DNA of 64,000 nucleotides from Pedococcus aerophilus. GTDB taxonomy: Bacteria > Actinomycetota > Actinomycetes > Actinomycetales > Dermatophilaceae. How positions within the stretch are numbered: the stretch's first letter is position 1; the number at the start of each line of letters is the position of its first letter. A program made the position numbers and the translations under genes. This document shows, piece by piece, positions 20,116-29,282 of the stretch. The notes beneath the pieces were generated by a model, which was given only the letters and a program-made list of their open reading frames with translations, was not told the origin of the DNA and made no database searches. Where the stretch lies: positions 284,261 through 348,260 of the forward strand of contig NZ_BAAARN010000004.1 in the NCBI RefSeq assembly GCF_039532215.1, given 5' to 3'.

Positions 20116-21324
20116 TCAGGGCAGCCGACCACCCACCGGGAGCAACGGCGCGTCGACGGTGATGGTGTCGGGGTACTTGATCCCGGTGCCGGTGTTGATG
20201 ACGAGCACGTGCTCGTCCTCGCGGATCCACCCCGACTCCCGCAGGTCGCGCGCCGCGGCGAGGCACGCTGCCCCCTCGGGGCAGATGAACGCCCCGTCGG
20301 ACGCCGCCAGTCGGCGCTGCTCGGCGAGCAGGTCCTCGTCGCTCACCTCCACCGCGCAGCCGTCGGTCTCCCGGATCGCGTCGAGGACGAGGAAGTCGCC
20401 TAGCGCCTTGGGCACCGTGATGCCGAAGGCCACGGTCTGCGCGTCGGGGAACGGTTCGCTCTCCCTGGCGCCCGCGCCATACGCCCGCACGATCGGTGCG
20501 CACCCGGTGGCCTGGACGGCCACCCAGCGCGGCAGGGGACCGGTGATCCAACCCATCTCGCGCATCTCGAGCAGTGCCTTGTGGATGCCGATCAGGCCGA
20601 CGCCTCCGCCGGTGGGGTAGAGGATCACGTCGGGGAGTCGCCAGCCGAGCTGCTCGGCGAGCTCGTAACCCATGGTCTTCTTGCCCTCGAGGCGGTACGG
20701 CTCCTTGAGGGTGGACACCTCCTGCCAACCGGGCCGGCGACCGATGGCCTCGTGCACGATGGCGCCGGCGTCTCCGATGAGCCCGTCGACGAGGTAGAGC
20801 TCGGCCCCGGCCGCAGCGCACTCCGTGCGGGTGATCTCGGGTGCGCCCTCGGGCATGACGATGAGGGACGGGAGGCCGGCGCGCGCGGCATACGTCGCCC
20901 AGGCGGACCCGGCGTTGCCGTTGGTGGGCATGCCCACGCCGCGCACCCCGAGCTCGGCGGCGCGGGACACCCCGACCGCGGCCCCGCGGGCCTTGAACGT
21001 CCCGGTCGGGATGAGTCCCTCGTCCTTCATCGCCAGTCGGGGCAGCCCCACCGCCCTTCCGTATGCGGGGAGGCCGACGATGGGGGTCCAGCCCTCGCCC
21101 AGCGTGGTGACGAAGCGGGGGTCACGGACGGGAAGCACCTCGTGGTACTTCCAGAGCGAGGCCTCGCGGGTGGCGAGGACCGCCTTGTCGACGGTGGCTG
21201 CGACGCGCTCGAGGTCGTAGCGGGCGAGCAGGGGCGCGCCGACGGGGCTGGTGCCCTGGACGACGTCGGCATCGTGGCGCTCGCCGGTACGGGAGCACTC
21301 GAGGTGGCTGAGGTGGGAGAACAC
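20116..21324 (-). CDS. thrC: Threonine synthase
   Basis: A 402-residue PLP enzyme that converts O-phosphohomoserine to threonine. Lys111 in PTGTFKARGAAVG binds PLP; PTNGNAGSAWA and the glycine loop PTGGGVGLIG hold the phosphate; INTGTGIKYPDT is near the end. A zinc-like N-terminal part (SHLECSRTGE) is typical of the long form. I start at GTG 21324 with GGAAGGAACC in front; the open frame further upstream has no family match. It stands away from hom and thrB. Confidence 0.88.
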   Translation of the reverse strand: MFSHLSHLECSRTGERHDADVVQGTSPVGAPLLARYDLERVAATVDKAVLATREASLWKYHEVLPVRDPRFVTTLGEGWTPIVGLPAYGRAVGLPRLAMKDEGLIPTGTFKARGAAVGVSRAAELGVRGVGMPTNGNAGSAWATYAARAGLPSLIVMPEGAPEITRTECAAAGAELYLVDGLIGDAGAIVHEAIGRRPGWQEVSTLKEPYRLEGKKTMGYELAEQLGWRLPDVILYPTGGGVGLIGIHKALLEMREMGWITGPLPRWVAVQATGCAPIVRAYGAGARESEPFPDAQTVAFGITVPKALGDFLVLDAIRETDGCAVEVSDEDLLAEQRRLAASDGAFICPEGAACLAAARDLRESGWIREDEHVLVINTGTGIKYPDTITVDAPLLPVGGRLP

Positions 21325-21543
21325 GGTTCCTTCCCGGTGATCGGGTGTGGGGAGCGGGCGCGGGGCCGGGAGTCGCCCGGCGGTCCGCGTTCGGTGCGCG
21401 GGTTCGCGCGGGGAACGTGGTGGGCGCCCCCCGAATTGTGCACAGAACGCCCACGTGGGTGCAGGTGGTGCCTTACCTTGTGCCTGTCCGCCGCATGAAC
21501 TGTCTTGAGGCTTGGACATCGCCGGGTCAGATGGAGGGGAACC

Positions 21544-23814
21544 ATGGCGCGTGGCTCGCGGCAGAGTCGGCACTCACGTCTTCACCGACGTCGTCACGGA
21601 CGCGTCGGGCGGCGGGTCGCAGCGACGGGAGCCGGCGCGCTGCTCGGTGTCACCGGACTCGTCACCGGGCTCGTCACCGGGCTCGTCACGGGGCTCGGCG
21701 TCGGAGCGGCCGGCGCTGCCGCTGCCGGTGCGACAGCCTTGACCGGACCCGCGGCCACCACCGGAGCGTTGGCCGCCAGCGGCTGGGACCCACAGAGGTT
21801 CGCCCTGCCGTGGGTTCCGGCACCCTCGGTCGACGGGGAGCTCAGCGTCGCGCAGGTCGACGCGTCAGGGGCGGGGACGATGCGCGTGTTCCGTCGCGAC
21901 GGCACTCCGGCGGGTCCGTCCACGCCGATCGACGGGCGACAGCTGGTCTGGAGCCCTGGTGGTGACGCGGTGATCGCCGATTCAGGCAGGGGCTACGACC
22001 TGGTGGGACCCGGCGACATGGTCATGTCGACCTACCCCTACAAGGCGCCCGCCCTGTGGTCTCCCTTCGGTGACAGCATCACCACCACGACCAAGGTCAG
22101 CAGCGGCTACCTCCCCATCGCCAGGTGGGCTGTCGACACGTGGCGCTACTCGGGCCTCATCCGTCCCGCGGCGTACGACCCCGGAGCGCCCGCCCCCACC
22201 CCAGACGGCTTCGGGTTGGTCGTGACGGTCCCCTCCGACGTCATCGCTGGTCGGCGCGACCTGGCCCTGACGGCGAAGGACAAGGCCACCGAGGCTGCAC
22301 CGTTCCCACGCGTGTTCCCGAACGGCGGGCAGACCCCGTTCGCGACCCCGGAGCCGTTGGGCTATGCCACCGTGGACGCTCGGGAGCCCGTGGTCGGCCC
22401 CGACGGCACGCTGGCTTTCGTCGGCACCACCGATGCAGGCCCGGCGATCTTCGTCGACGAGGGGTCGGGCGCCATCCCGGTGGCCGCCCTCGGAGCCGAC
22501 TGCCCCGGTCAACGCCCCGGCTTCGCCCCCAGCGGCACGATGATCACCTACGTCTCCTCGGGTACGGGCTGCACCTCGAGTGCGCTGAAGGTGTTGGGAC
22601 GTCGCCACGGCTCGTTCGCGGGCGGTCCGGCCTCGATCGTCGCGACCTCACCGTCAGGCAGCACCTTCGAGTCGGCATCGTGGCGCGCCCGGACCCCCGA
22701 GGCGTTGATCGAGCGCCTGAGTGGCGCGGATCGCATCGCCACGGGCGTGGCGGCGAGCCAGTGGGGCTGGACCACGTCAGACGGGGCAGTACTGGCCTCC
22801 TCGACGTCCTTCCCGGACGCCGTCGTGGGAGGGCCGTTGGCCGCGGCCGTCAAGATGCCGCTGTTGCTGAATGGTCCGAAGGTCCTCGACCCGCGCGTGC
22901 TGGCCGAGCTCGAGCGCCTGACAGCCCGGACAGAACCTGTGCGCCGCACGGTGCACCTCGTCGGTGGTTCGGGAGTGATGAGTCCCGACATCGAGAAGGC
23001 GTTGAAGGGCAGGGGATTCCGAGTTGTTCGTCATGCAGGAGCTGATCGGTACGCCACGAGCGTGGAGGTGGCCAAGGCGGTCCGCTCACGCTGGACCGGC
23101 AACCCCACGTACCTGTCTGTGTTCCTCGCCGACGGGCGGTCGTTCCCCGACGCCCTGTCGGCTGGTCCAGCCGCTGCCCGGCTGTCGGCTCCGGTCCTGC
23201 TCACGAACGGCACCAGCATCCCTGCCACCGTGCGCACCCACGTGGCCGCCGGTGGATACGTGGATGTCTACGGCATCGGGGGTGCGGCGGCCGAGGGCGC
23301 CTACGCTCTCTACGGGAGCAGGTCCTCGGGGCTCTACGGCAAGGACCGGTACGGGACCAACGCCCAGGTCCTGGCGACGTTCTTCCCGGGCGCCACGGTG
23401 ATCGGGTACGCCTCGGGGGAGGCCTTCCCCGACGCCCTCACCGGAGGTTCTCTGATGGGCGCTCTCGGACAGCCTCTGGTGCTCGTGCGCGATCCCTTCA
23501 CGGGACTCGGTGGGGTGGGCGACGCCTACCGGGCGAGCACCGAAGCCATCCTCCTCTTCGGCGGCGTCAGCGTGCTGTCGGACGCAGTGAGTCGTGAGGC
23601 GCTGAGGGCAGCGGGGAACCAGACCGCGCTGTGGGGCTTCACCTCTCCGACGGTCCCGAACCCGCGTCTTCCCGGCGCGACGGACGCTGCCGCGACGATG
23701 GCGAGGACCACGGTGGGCTCACCCTCATGGGTAGGTCTTGGACGGCTGACCACCAACGGCAACGCCCGGCTGCGGCTCGTCGGGCAAGGCCTGCGGCTGC
23801 CAGCGGGAAGGTGA
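21544..23814 (+). CDS. Secreted protein with three cell wall-binding (CWB2) repeats
   Basis: A 756-residue exported protein. The N terminus is very basic (about 11 Arg in the first 27 residues) followed by a hydrophobic core rich in LVTG repeats, then a signal cleavage region near ALAAS. Residues about 80-380 look beta-propeller-like (WSPGGDAVIADSGRGYDLV). The last 370 residues carry three CWB2 repeats, recognised by RLSGADRIATGVAAS, then RHAGADRYATSVEVAKAV and GKDRYGTNAQVLA, each with an SFPDA(L/V) phrase. CWB2 binds anionic wall polymers. GGAGGGGA precedes the ATG. Confidence 0.85.
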   Translation: MARGSRQSRHSRLHRRRHGRVGRRVAATGAGALLGVTGLVTGLVTGLVTGLGVGAAGAAAAGATALTGPAATTGALAASGWDPQRFALPWVPAPSVDGELSVAQVDASGAGTMRVFRRDGTPAGPSTPIDGRQLVWSPGGDAVIADSGRGYDLVGPGDMVMSTYPYKAPALWSPFGDSITTTTKVSSGYLPIARWAVDTWRYSGLIRPAAYDPGAPAPTPDGFGLVVTVPSDVIAGRRDLALTAKDKATEAAPFPRVFPNGGQTPFATPEPLGYATVDAREPVVGPDGTLAFVGTTDAGPAIFVDEGSGAIPVAALGADCPGQRPGFAPSGTMITYVSSGTGCTSSALKVLGRRHGSFAGGPASIVATSPSGSTFESASWRARTPEALIERLSGADRIATGVAASQWGWTTSDGAVLASSTSFPDAVVGGPLAAAVKMPLLLNGPKVLDPRVLAELERLTARTEPVRRTVHLVGGSGVMSPDIEKALKGRGFRVVRHAGADRYATSVEVAKAVRSRWTGNPTYLSVFLADGRSFPDALSAGPAAARLSAPVLLTNGTSIPATVRTHVAAGGYVDVYGIGGAAAEGAYALYGSRSSGLYGKDRYGTNAQVLATFFPGATVIGYASGEAFPDALTGGSLMGALGQPLVLVRDPFTGLGGVGDAYRASTEAILLFGGVSVLSDAVSREALRAAGNQTALWGFTSPTVPNPRLPGATDAAATMARTTVGSPSWVGLGRLTTNGNARLRLVGQGLRLPAGR
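21658..21693 (+). repeat. Three tandem 12-bp repeats in the signal peptide of the CWB2 protein
   Basis: CTCGTCACCGGG occurs twice and CTCGTCACGGGG once, head to tail. They encode LVTG three times inside the hydrophobic core of the signal peptide. Slippage here would change its length by four residues per unit without breaking the frame. Confidence 0.75.
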
Positions 23815-23893
23815 CTTCGTTAGTCGAGTTGCGTTGCTGGGCAATGTGATTGGGTCTGCGGAGTCGTGCGGGGGCGTTGTCGGTGGTCGCCGA

Positions 23894-23899
23894 TAGTGT
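23894..23899 (+). promoter_or_regulatory. -10 hexamer TAGTGT for the DUF222-HNH gene
   Basis: TAGTGT ends 7 nt before the ATG at 23907, with no ribosome site. Leaderless pattern. Confidence 0.45.
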
Positions 23900-23906
23900 C
23901 CTTGGT

Positions 23907-25379
23907 ATGGCGACCAGTCCAAGGATCACGAATCTGTCCGCGCGCGGCTTCGGCCGTCCGGTGGTCAGTGGTGCCGAGGTTGCTCGGGGGGTGTTGGCGC
24001 AGGCCGATCTGGAGCGGGTGGCGTTGCTCGACGATGCCGGGGTCGCGGACGCGTTGAGGGTCCTGGCCGATGTGCGGGCGGCGGTGTCGGCGCAGCTGGT
24101 GGTGGTGTTGGCCGAGGCGAAGCGGCGCAGCCTGGGGGCGGGACAGGGGTGCGGTCCGGTGGACTGGGCGCGGGCGGTCGCTCCGTCGTTGCCGACCCGG
24201 GACCTGCTCGAAGCGGACGTCGTCGCGGGCGTGGTGGCGTTGTCGTCGTCGGTCGCGGCGCCGGACCGGCGTCTGGTCGAGGTCGTCGAGGCGGTGGCGG
24301 GAGCCACGTCGCCGGATCCGGGGGTGCGGGAGCAGGCGTTGTCGGTGACCAAGGCGGCGCAGGTGTGCCGGTTCCACCGGGGGATCCGTGGTCTTGCCGA
24401 GCCGGGGTGGCTTGCCGAGTCGACGGCAGGGCTGCTGGGAGGGGCTCGGGGTGATCGCGGGTGGGACGAGAAGACGTTGGCGACCGGGTTGCGGCGCACG
24501 GCCGACCTGGCTCGGTCCGAGGGGTCGGTGGAGCGTGACGCGCAGGTGCGGCGGGAGCACCGGTCGCTGGTGAAGGGTCCGGGTCCGGTCGGGATGTGGC
24601 GGTACACGCTCATGTTGGACGAGGAGGGTGCTGCGGTCGTCGATGCTGCGGTCGACGCGTTGGCCAAACCCCGCCGTGACGAGGACACCGGGGAGCTGGA
24701 CGTGAGGTCCCCGGCTGCGCGGCGTGCGGATGCGTTGTTGGACCTGGTCGTGCGGGCGGTGTCGGCTCCGGAGGGGGTGCCGAGGCAGGCGAAGACGTCG
24801 TTGGTGGTGACGGTGCCGTTGGAGGTGTTGGCGCAGCGGTGTCGTGGTGCGGGGATGACGCTGCAGGGTCAGGACCTGGGTGCGGGCGTGGTCCGGCGCC
24901 TTGCGTGTGATGCGCAGGTCGTGCCGGTGGTGCTCGGCACGGCGGGGGAGGTGCTGGACCAGGGCATGGCGCGCAGGTTGTTCGACCGGGCCCAGATCCG
25001 CGGTCTGTGGCTGCGTGATGGGGGGTGCACGTTCCCGGGGTGCTCGAAGCCGGCGGCCTGGTCTGATGCCCATCACCTGGTCCACTGGGCCGACGGTGGA
25101 CCGACCGACCTGGGTAATGCGGCGTTGTTGTGTCGGGCGCACCACACGGTCGTGCACACCTACCGGTACGCGGGGAGGGTCCGTCACGAACCGGGCAGCA
25201 AGCCGCGGGTCGAGTGGGACCTGACCATCGGCTCCTACGACCAGGCTCTGACCGACCAGCGCCACCAGCAGGAGCGGCACGTCGGGGACCAGCCGCGCGA
25301 ACGCGGGCAGGACCGCGCACGCGGCCATGGTCGGCAACGGCGGCGAAGTCTGCCCAGCTCCCTGCCCGCCACTGGGTGA
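23907..25379 (+). CDS. DUF222 and HNH endonuclease domain protein
   Basis: A 490-residue protein of the actinobacterial DUF222/HNH group (including the mycobacterial 13E12 repeats). The DUF222 region spans about residues 20-330. The HNH core is CTFPGCSKPAAWSDAHHLVHW, then GNAALLCRAHHTVVHT, with the two Cys, the HH and the closing HH of a zinc-bound HNH fold. Usage is richer in GT-ended triplets than in the neighbours, which may show transfer. Members are often multicopy and their job is unknown. I start at ATG 23907 with a leaderless promoter. Confidence 0.85.
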   Translation: MATSPRITNLSARGFGRPVVSGAEVARGVLAQADLERVALLDDAGVADALRVLADVRAAVSAQLVVVLAEAKRRSLGAGQGCGPVDWARAVAPSLPTRDLLEADVVAGVVALSSSVAAPDRRLVEVVEAVAGATSPDPGVREQALSVTKAAQVCRFHRGIRGLAEPGWLAESTAGLLGGARGDRGWDEKTLATGLRRTADLARSEGSVERDAQVRREHRSLVKGPGPVGMWRYTLMLDEEGAAVVDAAVDALAKPRRDEDTGELDVRSPAARRADALLDLVVRAVSAPEGVPRQAKTSLVVTVPLEVLAQRCRGAGMTLQGQDLGAGVVRRLACDAQVVPVVLGTAGEVLDQGMARRLFDRAQIRGLWLRDGGCTFPGCSKPAAWSDAHHLVHWADGGPTDLGNAALLCRAHHTVVHTYRYAGRVRHEPGSKPRVEWDLTIGSYDQALTDQRHQQERHVGDQPRERGQDRARGHGRQRRRSLPSSLPATG

Positions 25380-25490
25380 GCGGGCGCTGAGCCCTGCCCA
25401 CAGCTGCCTGAGCGGCCCCTGACAGACGTCATGGGGAGGTCGTGACGAGCGTCGCGGGTCGCCGGGCCCTGCACGCAGCACGGTGGAGGC

Positions 25491-26441
25491 ATGTCATCGA
25501 CGCAGACCGTGCGGCGGCCCAGCGGGGGAGCCGCCGTCCACACCGTTCCCGCGATCGAGCTGACCGGGCTCACCAAGAGCTTCGGCAGCGTCCACGCCGT
25601 CCGCGGCCTCGACCTGACCATCGCTCCGGGCGAGGTCGTCGCCTTCCTCGGCCCGAACGGCGCCGGCAAGACCACCACCATCGACATGGTCCTCGGCCTG
25701 TCCCGACCCGATGCCGGATCAGTGAAGGTGCACGGGCTCGACCCCTCCACCGCGGTCAGGCGGGGCCTGGTGAGTGCGGTCATGCAGTCCGGGGGACTGC
25801 TCAAGGACCTCACGGCACGCGAGACCCTCGAGCTCACGGCGAGCCTGTTCGCCGGGACCCGTCCGGTCGACGAGGTGTTGGACAGGGCCGGAATCAGCGA
25901 CCTCGCCGACCGCCGCGTGGGCAAGTGCTCGGGCGGCCAGCAGCAGCGGCTGCGGTTCGCCATGGCCCTGCTGCCCGACCCGGAGCTGCTCATCCTCGAC
26001 GAACCCACCACCGGCATGGACGTCACCGGACGCCGGGACTTCTGGAGCGCGATCCACGAGGACGCGGCACGTGGTCGCACCGTCGTGTTCGCGACCCACT
26101 ACCTCGAGGAGGCCGACGCGTACGCCGACCGCATCGTCCTCGTGAGCCACGGCGAGGTCGTGGCCGACGGCACCGCGTCCGAGGTCAAGTCACTCGTGTC
26201 CGGACGCACGCTCCGGGCCACCCTCCACGACGCGGATCCTGTTCTGCTGCAACGCCTGACCGACATGAGTGTGGTCGACAGCGTCGAGCTGCGCGGCGAC
26301 ACCCTGATCGTCACGTCGACGGACAGTGACGCCGTCGCCCGGCACCTGCTCACCACCAGCGACGCCCACGACCTCGAGATCACCAGCCGCGGTCTCGAGG
26401 ACGCCTTCATCAGCCTGACCTCAGAGGGAGCCGAGTCATGA
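25491..26441 (+). CDS. ABC-2 type exporter ATP-binding protein (DrrA-like)
   Basis: A 316-residue ATPase. Walker A is GPNGAGKTT, the signature CSGGQQQRL, Walker B LLILDEPTTGMD, and ATHYLEEAD the switch. The C-terminal 90 residues are the extra domain of DrrA-type exporters. GGTGGAGG precedes the ATG. It overlaps the permease by 4 nt and is followed by a NarL-type two-component pair, so the set probably detects and exports a membrane-active compound. Confidence 0.9.
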   Translation: MSSTQTVRRPSGGAAVHTVPAIELTGLTKSFGSVHAVRGLDLTIAPGEVVAFLGPNGAGKTTTIDMVLGLSRPDAGSVKVHGLDPSTAVRRGLVSAVMQSGGLLKDLTARETLELTASLFAGTRPVDEVLDRAGISDLADRRVGKCSGGQQQRLRFAMALLPDPELLILDEPTTGMDVTGRRDFWSAIHEDAARGRTVVFATHYLEEADAYADRIVLVSHGEVVADGTASEVKSLVSGRTLRATLHDADPVLLQRLTDMSVVDSVELRGDTLIVTSTDSDAVARHLLTTSDAHDLEITSRGLEDAFISLTSEGAES

Positions 26442-27238
26442 CCACCACGACCCACCGCCTCGAAGCACAGGGCACGCAAGGCGCCGTGCCGGCACTCGGA
26501 GGGCTCAACCCGACGTTGCTACGACTCGAGGTCAGGCGCCTGCTGCGCAACCGTCGCACCCTGGTCTTCGCGGTGATCATGCCTGTCGCGTTCTTCTTCA
26601 TGTTCGGGACCGGGCAGTCCTACTCGAACCAGGACGCCGGCCACGGCAACGTCGCGGCCTACGTCATGATCGACCTCGCCCTGTACGGCGCCATGCTCTC
26701 CACCACCAGTGCCGGCGCCATGGTGTCGGTGGAACGGGCCCAGGGCTGGAGCAGGCAGCTGCGGCTCACCCCGCTCACGTCCGCGGCATACATCGCCGTC
26801 AAGGTCCTCGTGGCGCTGGTCCTGGCCGCGATCTCCATCGTGGTCACGTATGGCGCCGCCGCCCTCGGTGGGGCGCGCGCCGAACCCGCGGTCTGGGTCG
26901 AGACCGCGTTGGCGGTGTGGATCGGCTCGCTGGTCTTCGCGGCGTTCGGGGTCTTCATGGGGTACCTGCTGCCGAGTGAGAACGTCATGCAGGTCCTCGG
27001 CCCGGTCCTCGCGCTGTTCGCCTTCCTCGGCGGGATCTTCGTCCCGCTGGAGCAGCTGGGCCACGCCTTCCAGGACGTCGCCACCGTGACCCCGATGTAC
27101 GGGCTGGGCGAGCTCGTCCGGACCCCGCTCACCGGCGACGCCCCCGGGTGGGCCGCCGTCGCGAACGTCGCCGTGTGGTTCGCGGTCTTCGTGGGAGGAG
27201 CGGTGTGGCGCTTCGGCCGGGACACCGCGCGCGTCTGA
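26438..27238 (+). CDS. ABC-2 type exporter permease
   Basis: A 266-residue membrane protein with six hydrophobic segments. It starts with a cytosolic part (RLEVRRLLRNRRTLVFAVIMP) typical of ABC-2 permeases and has GWSRQLRLTPLTSAAYIAVK in the first cytosolic loop. ATGA overlap with the ATPase upstream. It forms the membrane half of the exporter. The substrate is unknown. Confidence 0.9.
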   Translation: MTTTTHRLEAQGTQGAVPALGGLNPTLLRLEVRRLLRNRRTLVFAVIMPVAFFFMFGTGQSYSNQDAGHGNVAAYVMIDLALYGAMLSTTSAGAMVSVERAQGWSRQLRLTPLTSAAYIAVKVLVALVLAAISIVVTYGAAALGGARAEPAVWVETALAVWIGSLVFAAFGVFMGYLLPSENVMQVLGPVLALFAFLGGIFVPLEQLGHAFQDVATVTPMYGLGELVRTPLTGDAPGWAAVANVAVWFAVFVGGAVWRFGRDTARV

Positions 27239-27288
27239 GCGCCGTCCTGGCCGCGGCATCGGCGCTGGACTCTGAGAGGCTGGGTGCC

Positions 27289-28617
27289 GTGAGCGCACCA
27301 GGGCCCAGGGACGCCTTCGCCGAACCACGTCCGCGGCTGCTGGACTCCGAGCCGGACGCAGGCTGGAGCGGACGCCTGTTCGGTCTCGTCTTCGCCGGGA
27401 TCTGGCTGGTCTTCCTGTCGGACGCGTTCTCTGCCGCTTGGCGGCACCGGCTCGAGCTGCGCGGCGACGCCGCCCTCGTCGTCCTGGTCCTGTTCGTCGC
27501 CCTCTACATCGCCCACTTCGCGCACCTGCGCGGGTCGGTGTGGGGGGAGTCGACGCCGGCACCGCACCGCTGGTTCGTCACCCGGACCGGGGTCGCCGGC
27601 TGGCTGGGGCTGGCCGTGCTCGCCGGGCTGTCGACGATCACGGTCGGCCAGGAGGGGGCGAGCACCTGGGTGTTCCTGGCGGTGTCGGGGCTCTGGACGT
27701 TCCGGCTGCGGCTGGGCCTCGTGCTCGGAGTGGCGCTCGTCCTGCTCTACGAGTTCCTCACCTTCCACGTCGACGGGTGGAGCCACGACGCCAGCATCTC
27801 CATGTCGATGGTGCTGGCCATGGCTGCGGTGACCGGCGGCATGATCGCCTCGCAGCGGCAGCGGGCCCTGGCCGAGGCGCGACAGGAGAACGCGCGCCTG
27901 GCCATCCAGGAGGAGCGCAACCGGATGGCCCGCGACGTCCACGACATCCTCGGCCACAGCCTCACCGTCATCACGGTCAAGGCCGAGCTCGCCGCACGGC
28001 TGCTCGAGGTCAGCCCCGAGCGCGCCCGCACCGAGGTGGCCGACCTCGAACGGCTGGCGCGGGACGCCCTGGCCGACGTGCGGCAGGCGGTGGCCGGGTT
28101 CCGGGAGATGTCGCTGCCCGCGGAGCTGGCGCGGGCGCGGTCCTCCCTCTCTGCAGCGGGGATCGAGGCCGACCTCCCGACGGCGGCCGACGCGGTCCCC
28201 ACCGACCTGCGCGAGCTGTGTGCCTGGACGCTGCGGGAGGGCGTCACCAACGTCATCCGGCACAGCGGTGCCACCACCTGTCGGGTGACCCTCGACGAGG
28301 GCGGGATCACCGTGGCCGACGACGGGCCGGTCCACCGCGGCGACCCGGGAAACGGAGGCCACGGAGGTGACGCGGGCAGGTCGGACGTCACGAGCCATCC
28401 CCAGGCCGGGACCGGGCTGATCGGGCTGCGCGAACGAGCCCAGGCGGCCGGAGCCCAGCTCCGCACGGTGGTTCTCGACCCGCACGGGTTCGAGCTGTCC
28501 GTGCGCACCGTGCCCTCCGTGCCTCGTCCGGTGTCGGGCGGTCCGGTGTCGGGTGGACCGGCGTCGGGTGGACCGGTGTCGGGTGGGCCGGCGGCCGGCG
28601 AGAGGGTGGAGGCATGA
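27289..28617 (+). CDS. NarL-type sensor histidine kinase
   Basis: A 442-residue kinase. Five or six hydrophobic segments (residues about 25-195) form the sensor, then a short coiled coil (QRQRALAEARQENARLA) and the HisKA_3 dimerisation domain with the phospho-His in RMARDVHDILGHSLTV. The ATPase domain has EGVTNVIRHSGA and GTGLIGLRERAQ. After it come four copies of PVSGG (one as PASGG), from 15-bp DNA repeats. I take GTG 27289; the frame upstream runs into the permease gene. It overlaps the response regulator by 4 nt. Confidence 0.9.
   Translation: MSAPGPRDAFAEPRPRLLDSEPDAGWSGRLFGLVFAGIWLVFLSDAFSAAWRHRLELRGDAALVVLVLFVALYIAHFAHLRGSVWGESTPAPHRWFVTRTGVAGWLGLAVLAGLSTITVGQEGASTWVFLAVSGLWTFRLRLGLVLGVALVLLYEFLTFHVDGWSHDASISMSMVLAMAAVTGGMIASQRQRALAEARQENARLAIQEERNRMARDVHDILGHSLTVITVKAELAARLLEVSPERARTEVADLERLARDALADVRQAVAGFREMSLPAELARARSSLSAAGIEADLPTAADAVPTDLRELCAWTLREGVTNVIRHSGATTCRVTLDEGGITVADDGPVHRGDPGNGGHGGDAGRSDVTSHPQAGTGLIGLRERAQAAGAQLRTVVLDPHGFELSVRTVPSVPRPVSGGPVSGGPASGGPVSGGPAAGERVEA
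28528..28587 (+). repeat. Four tandem 15-bp repeats at the 3' end of the kinase gene
   Basis: CCGGTGTCGGGTGGA and close variants repeat four times head to tail at 28528, 28543, 28558 and 28573. They encode PVSGG-type units in the C-terminal tail. Copy number can vary without a frameshift. Confidence 0.75.
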
Positions 28618-29222
28618 CGATCAAGCTGCTCCTGGCCGACGACCAGGCGCTGGTGCGTGGAGCGCTGGCCACCCTGCTCGGCCTCGAGGCGGACATGGAG
28701 GTCGTGGCCGAGGTCGGCCGCGGCGACGAGGTGGTGGCGGCTGCGCGGCGGAGCTCACCCGACGTGGCCCTCCTCGACGTCGAGATGCCCGGACTCGACG
28801 GGATCGCGGCCACGGCGGCCCTGCACGCGGCCCTGCCCGGTGTGCGGGTGCTGATCGTCACGACGTTCGGGCGACCGGGGTTCCTGCGCCGGGCGCTGCA
28901 GGCCGGGGCCAGCGGGTTCGTCGTCAAGGACACCCCGGCCCGTCAGCTCGCCGAAGCCGTCCGGCGGGTGCACGCAGGGCTGCGTGTCGTTGACCCCGCC
29001 CTCGCCGCGGACTCGCTGTCCGGCGGCGACTCGCCGCTGACGGCCCGCGAGACCGAGGTGCTCGTGGCGGCCCGCGACGGGGGTTCGGTCGCCGACATCG
29101 CCAAGCACGTCAGCCTCTCCGAGGGGACCGTCCGCAACCACCTGTCCTCGGCCATCGGCAAGACGATGGCCCGGAACCGGGCCGATGCCGTGCGCATCGC
29201 GGACGAGTTCGGCTGGCTCTGA
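28614..29222 (+). CDS. NarL/LuxR-type response regulator
   Basis: A 202-residue regulator. The receiver domain has the acidic pair at Asp9-Asp10, the phospho-acceptor Asp55 in ALLDVEMPG, Thr/Lys switch residues in IVTTFG and VVKDTPA. The LuxR helix-turn-helix is LTARETEVLVAARDGGSVADIAKHVSLSEGTVRNHL. It pairs with the kinase just upstream (4-nt overlap). The DrrAB-like exporter is the likely target, as in LiaRS/BceRS-type gene sets. Confidence 0.92.
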   Translation: MTIKLLLADDQALVRGALATLLGLEADMEVVAEVGRGDEVVAAARRSSPDVALLDVEMPGLDGIAATAALHAALPGVRVLIVTTFGRPGFLRRALQAGASGFVVKDTPARQLAEAVRRVHAGLRVVDPALAADSLSGGDSPLTARETEVLVAARDGGSVADIAKHVSLSEGTVRNHLSSAIGKTMARNRADAVRIADEFGWL

Positions 29223-29240
29223 CGTCCCCTTCGCGATGGG

Positions 29241-29282
29241 TCGATGTCAACGCGCCCGGAATCACGGGCGTGTTCACATCGA
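29241..29282. terminator. 18-bp hairpin between the response regulator and the sulfurtransferase
   Basis: TCGATGTCAACGCGCCCG (29241-29258) pairs with CGGGCGTGTTCACATCGA (29265-29282) with one mismatch and one G-T pair; loop GAATCA. It follows the response regulator stop by 18 nt and overlaps the stop codon of the facing gene, so it can serve both. A close relative lies at 31438-31481. Confidence 0.65.

Noticed and set aside
21441-21459. Perfect 10-bp palindrome CCCACGTGGG before the CWB2 gene
   Set aside because: Short G+C-rich palindromes are expected by chance here, and no matching site or regulator was found nearby.
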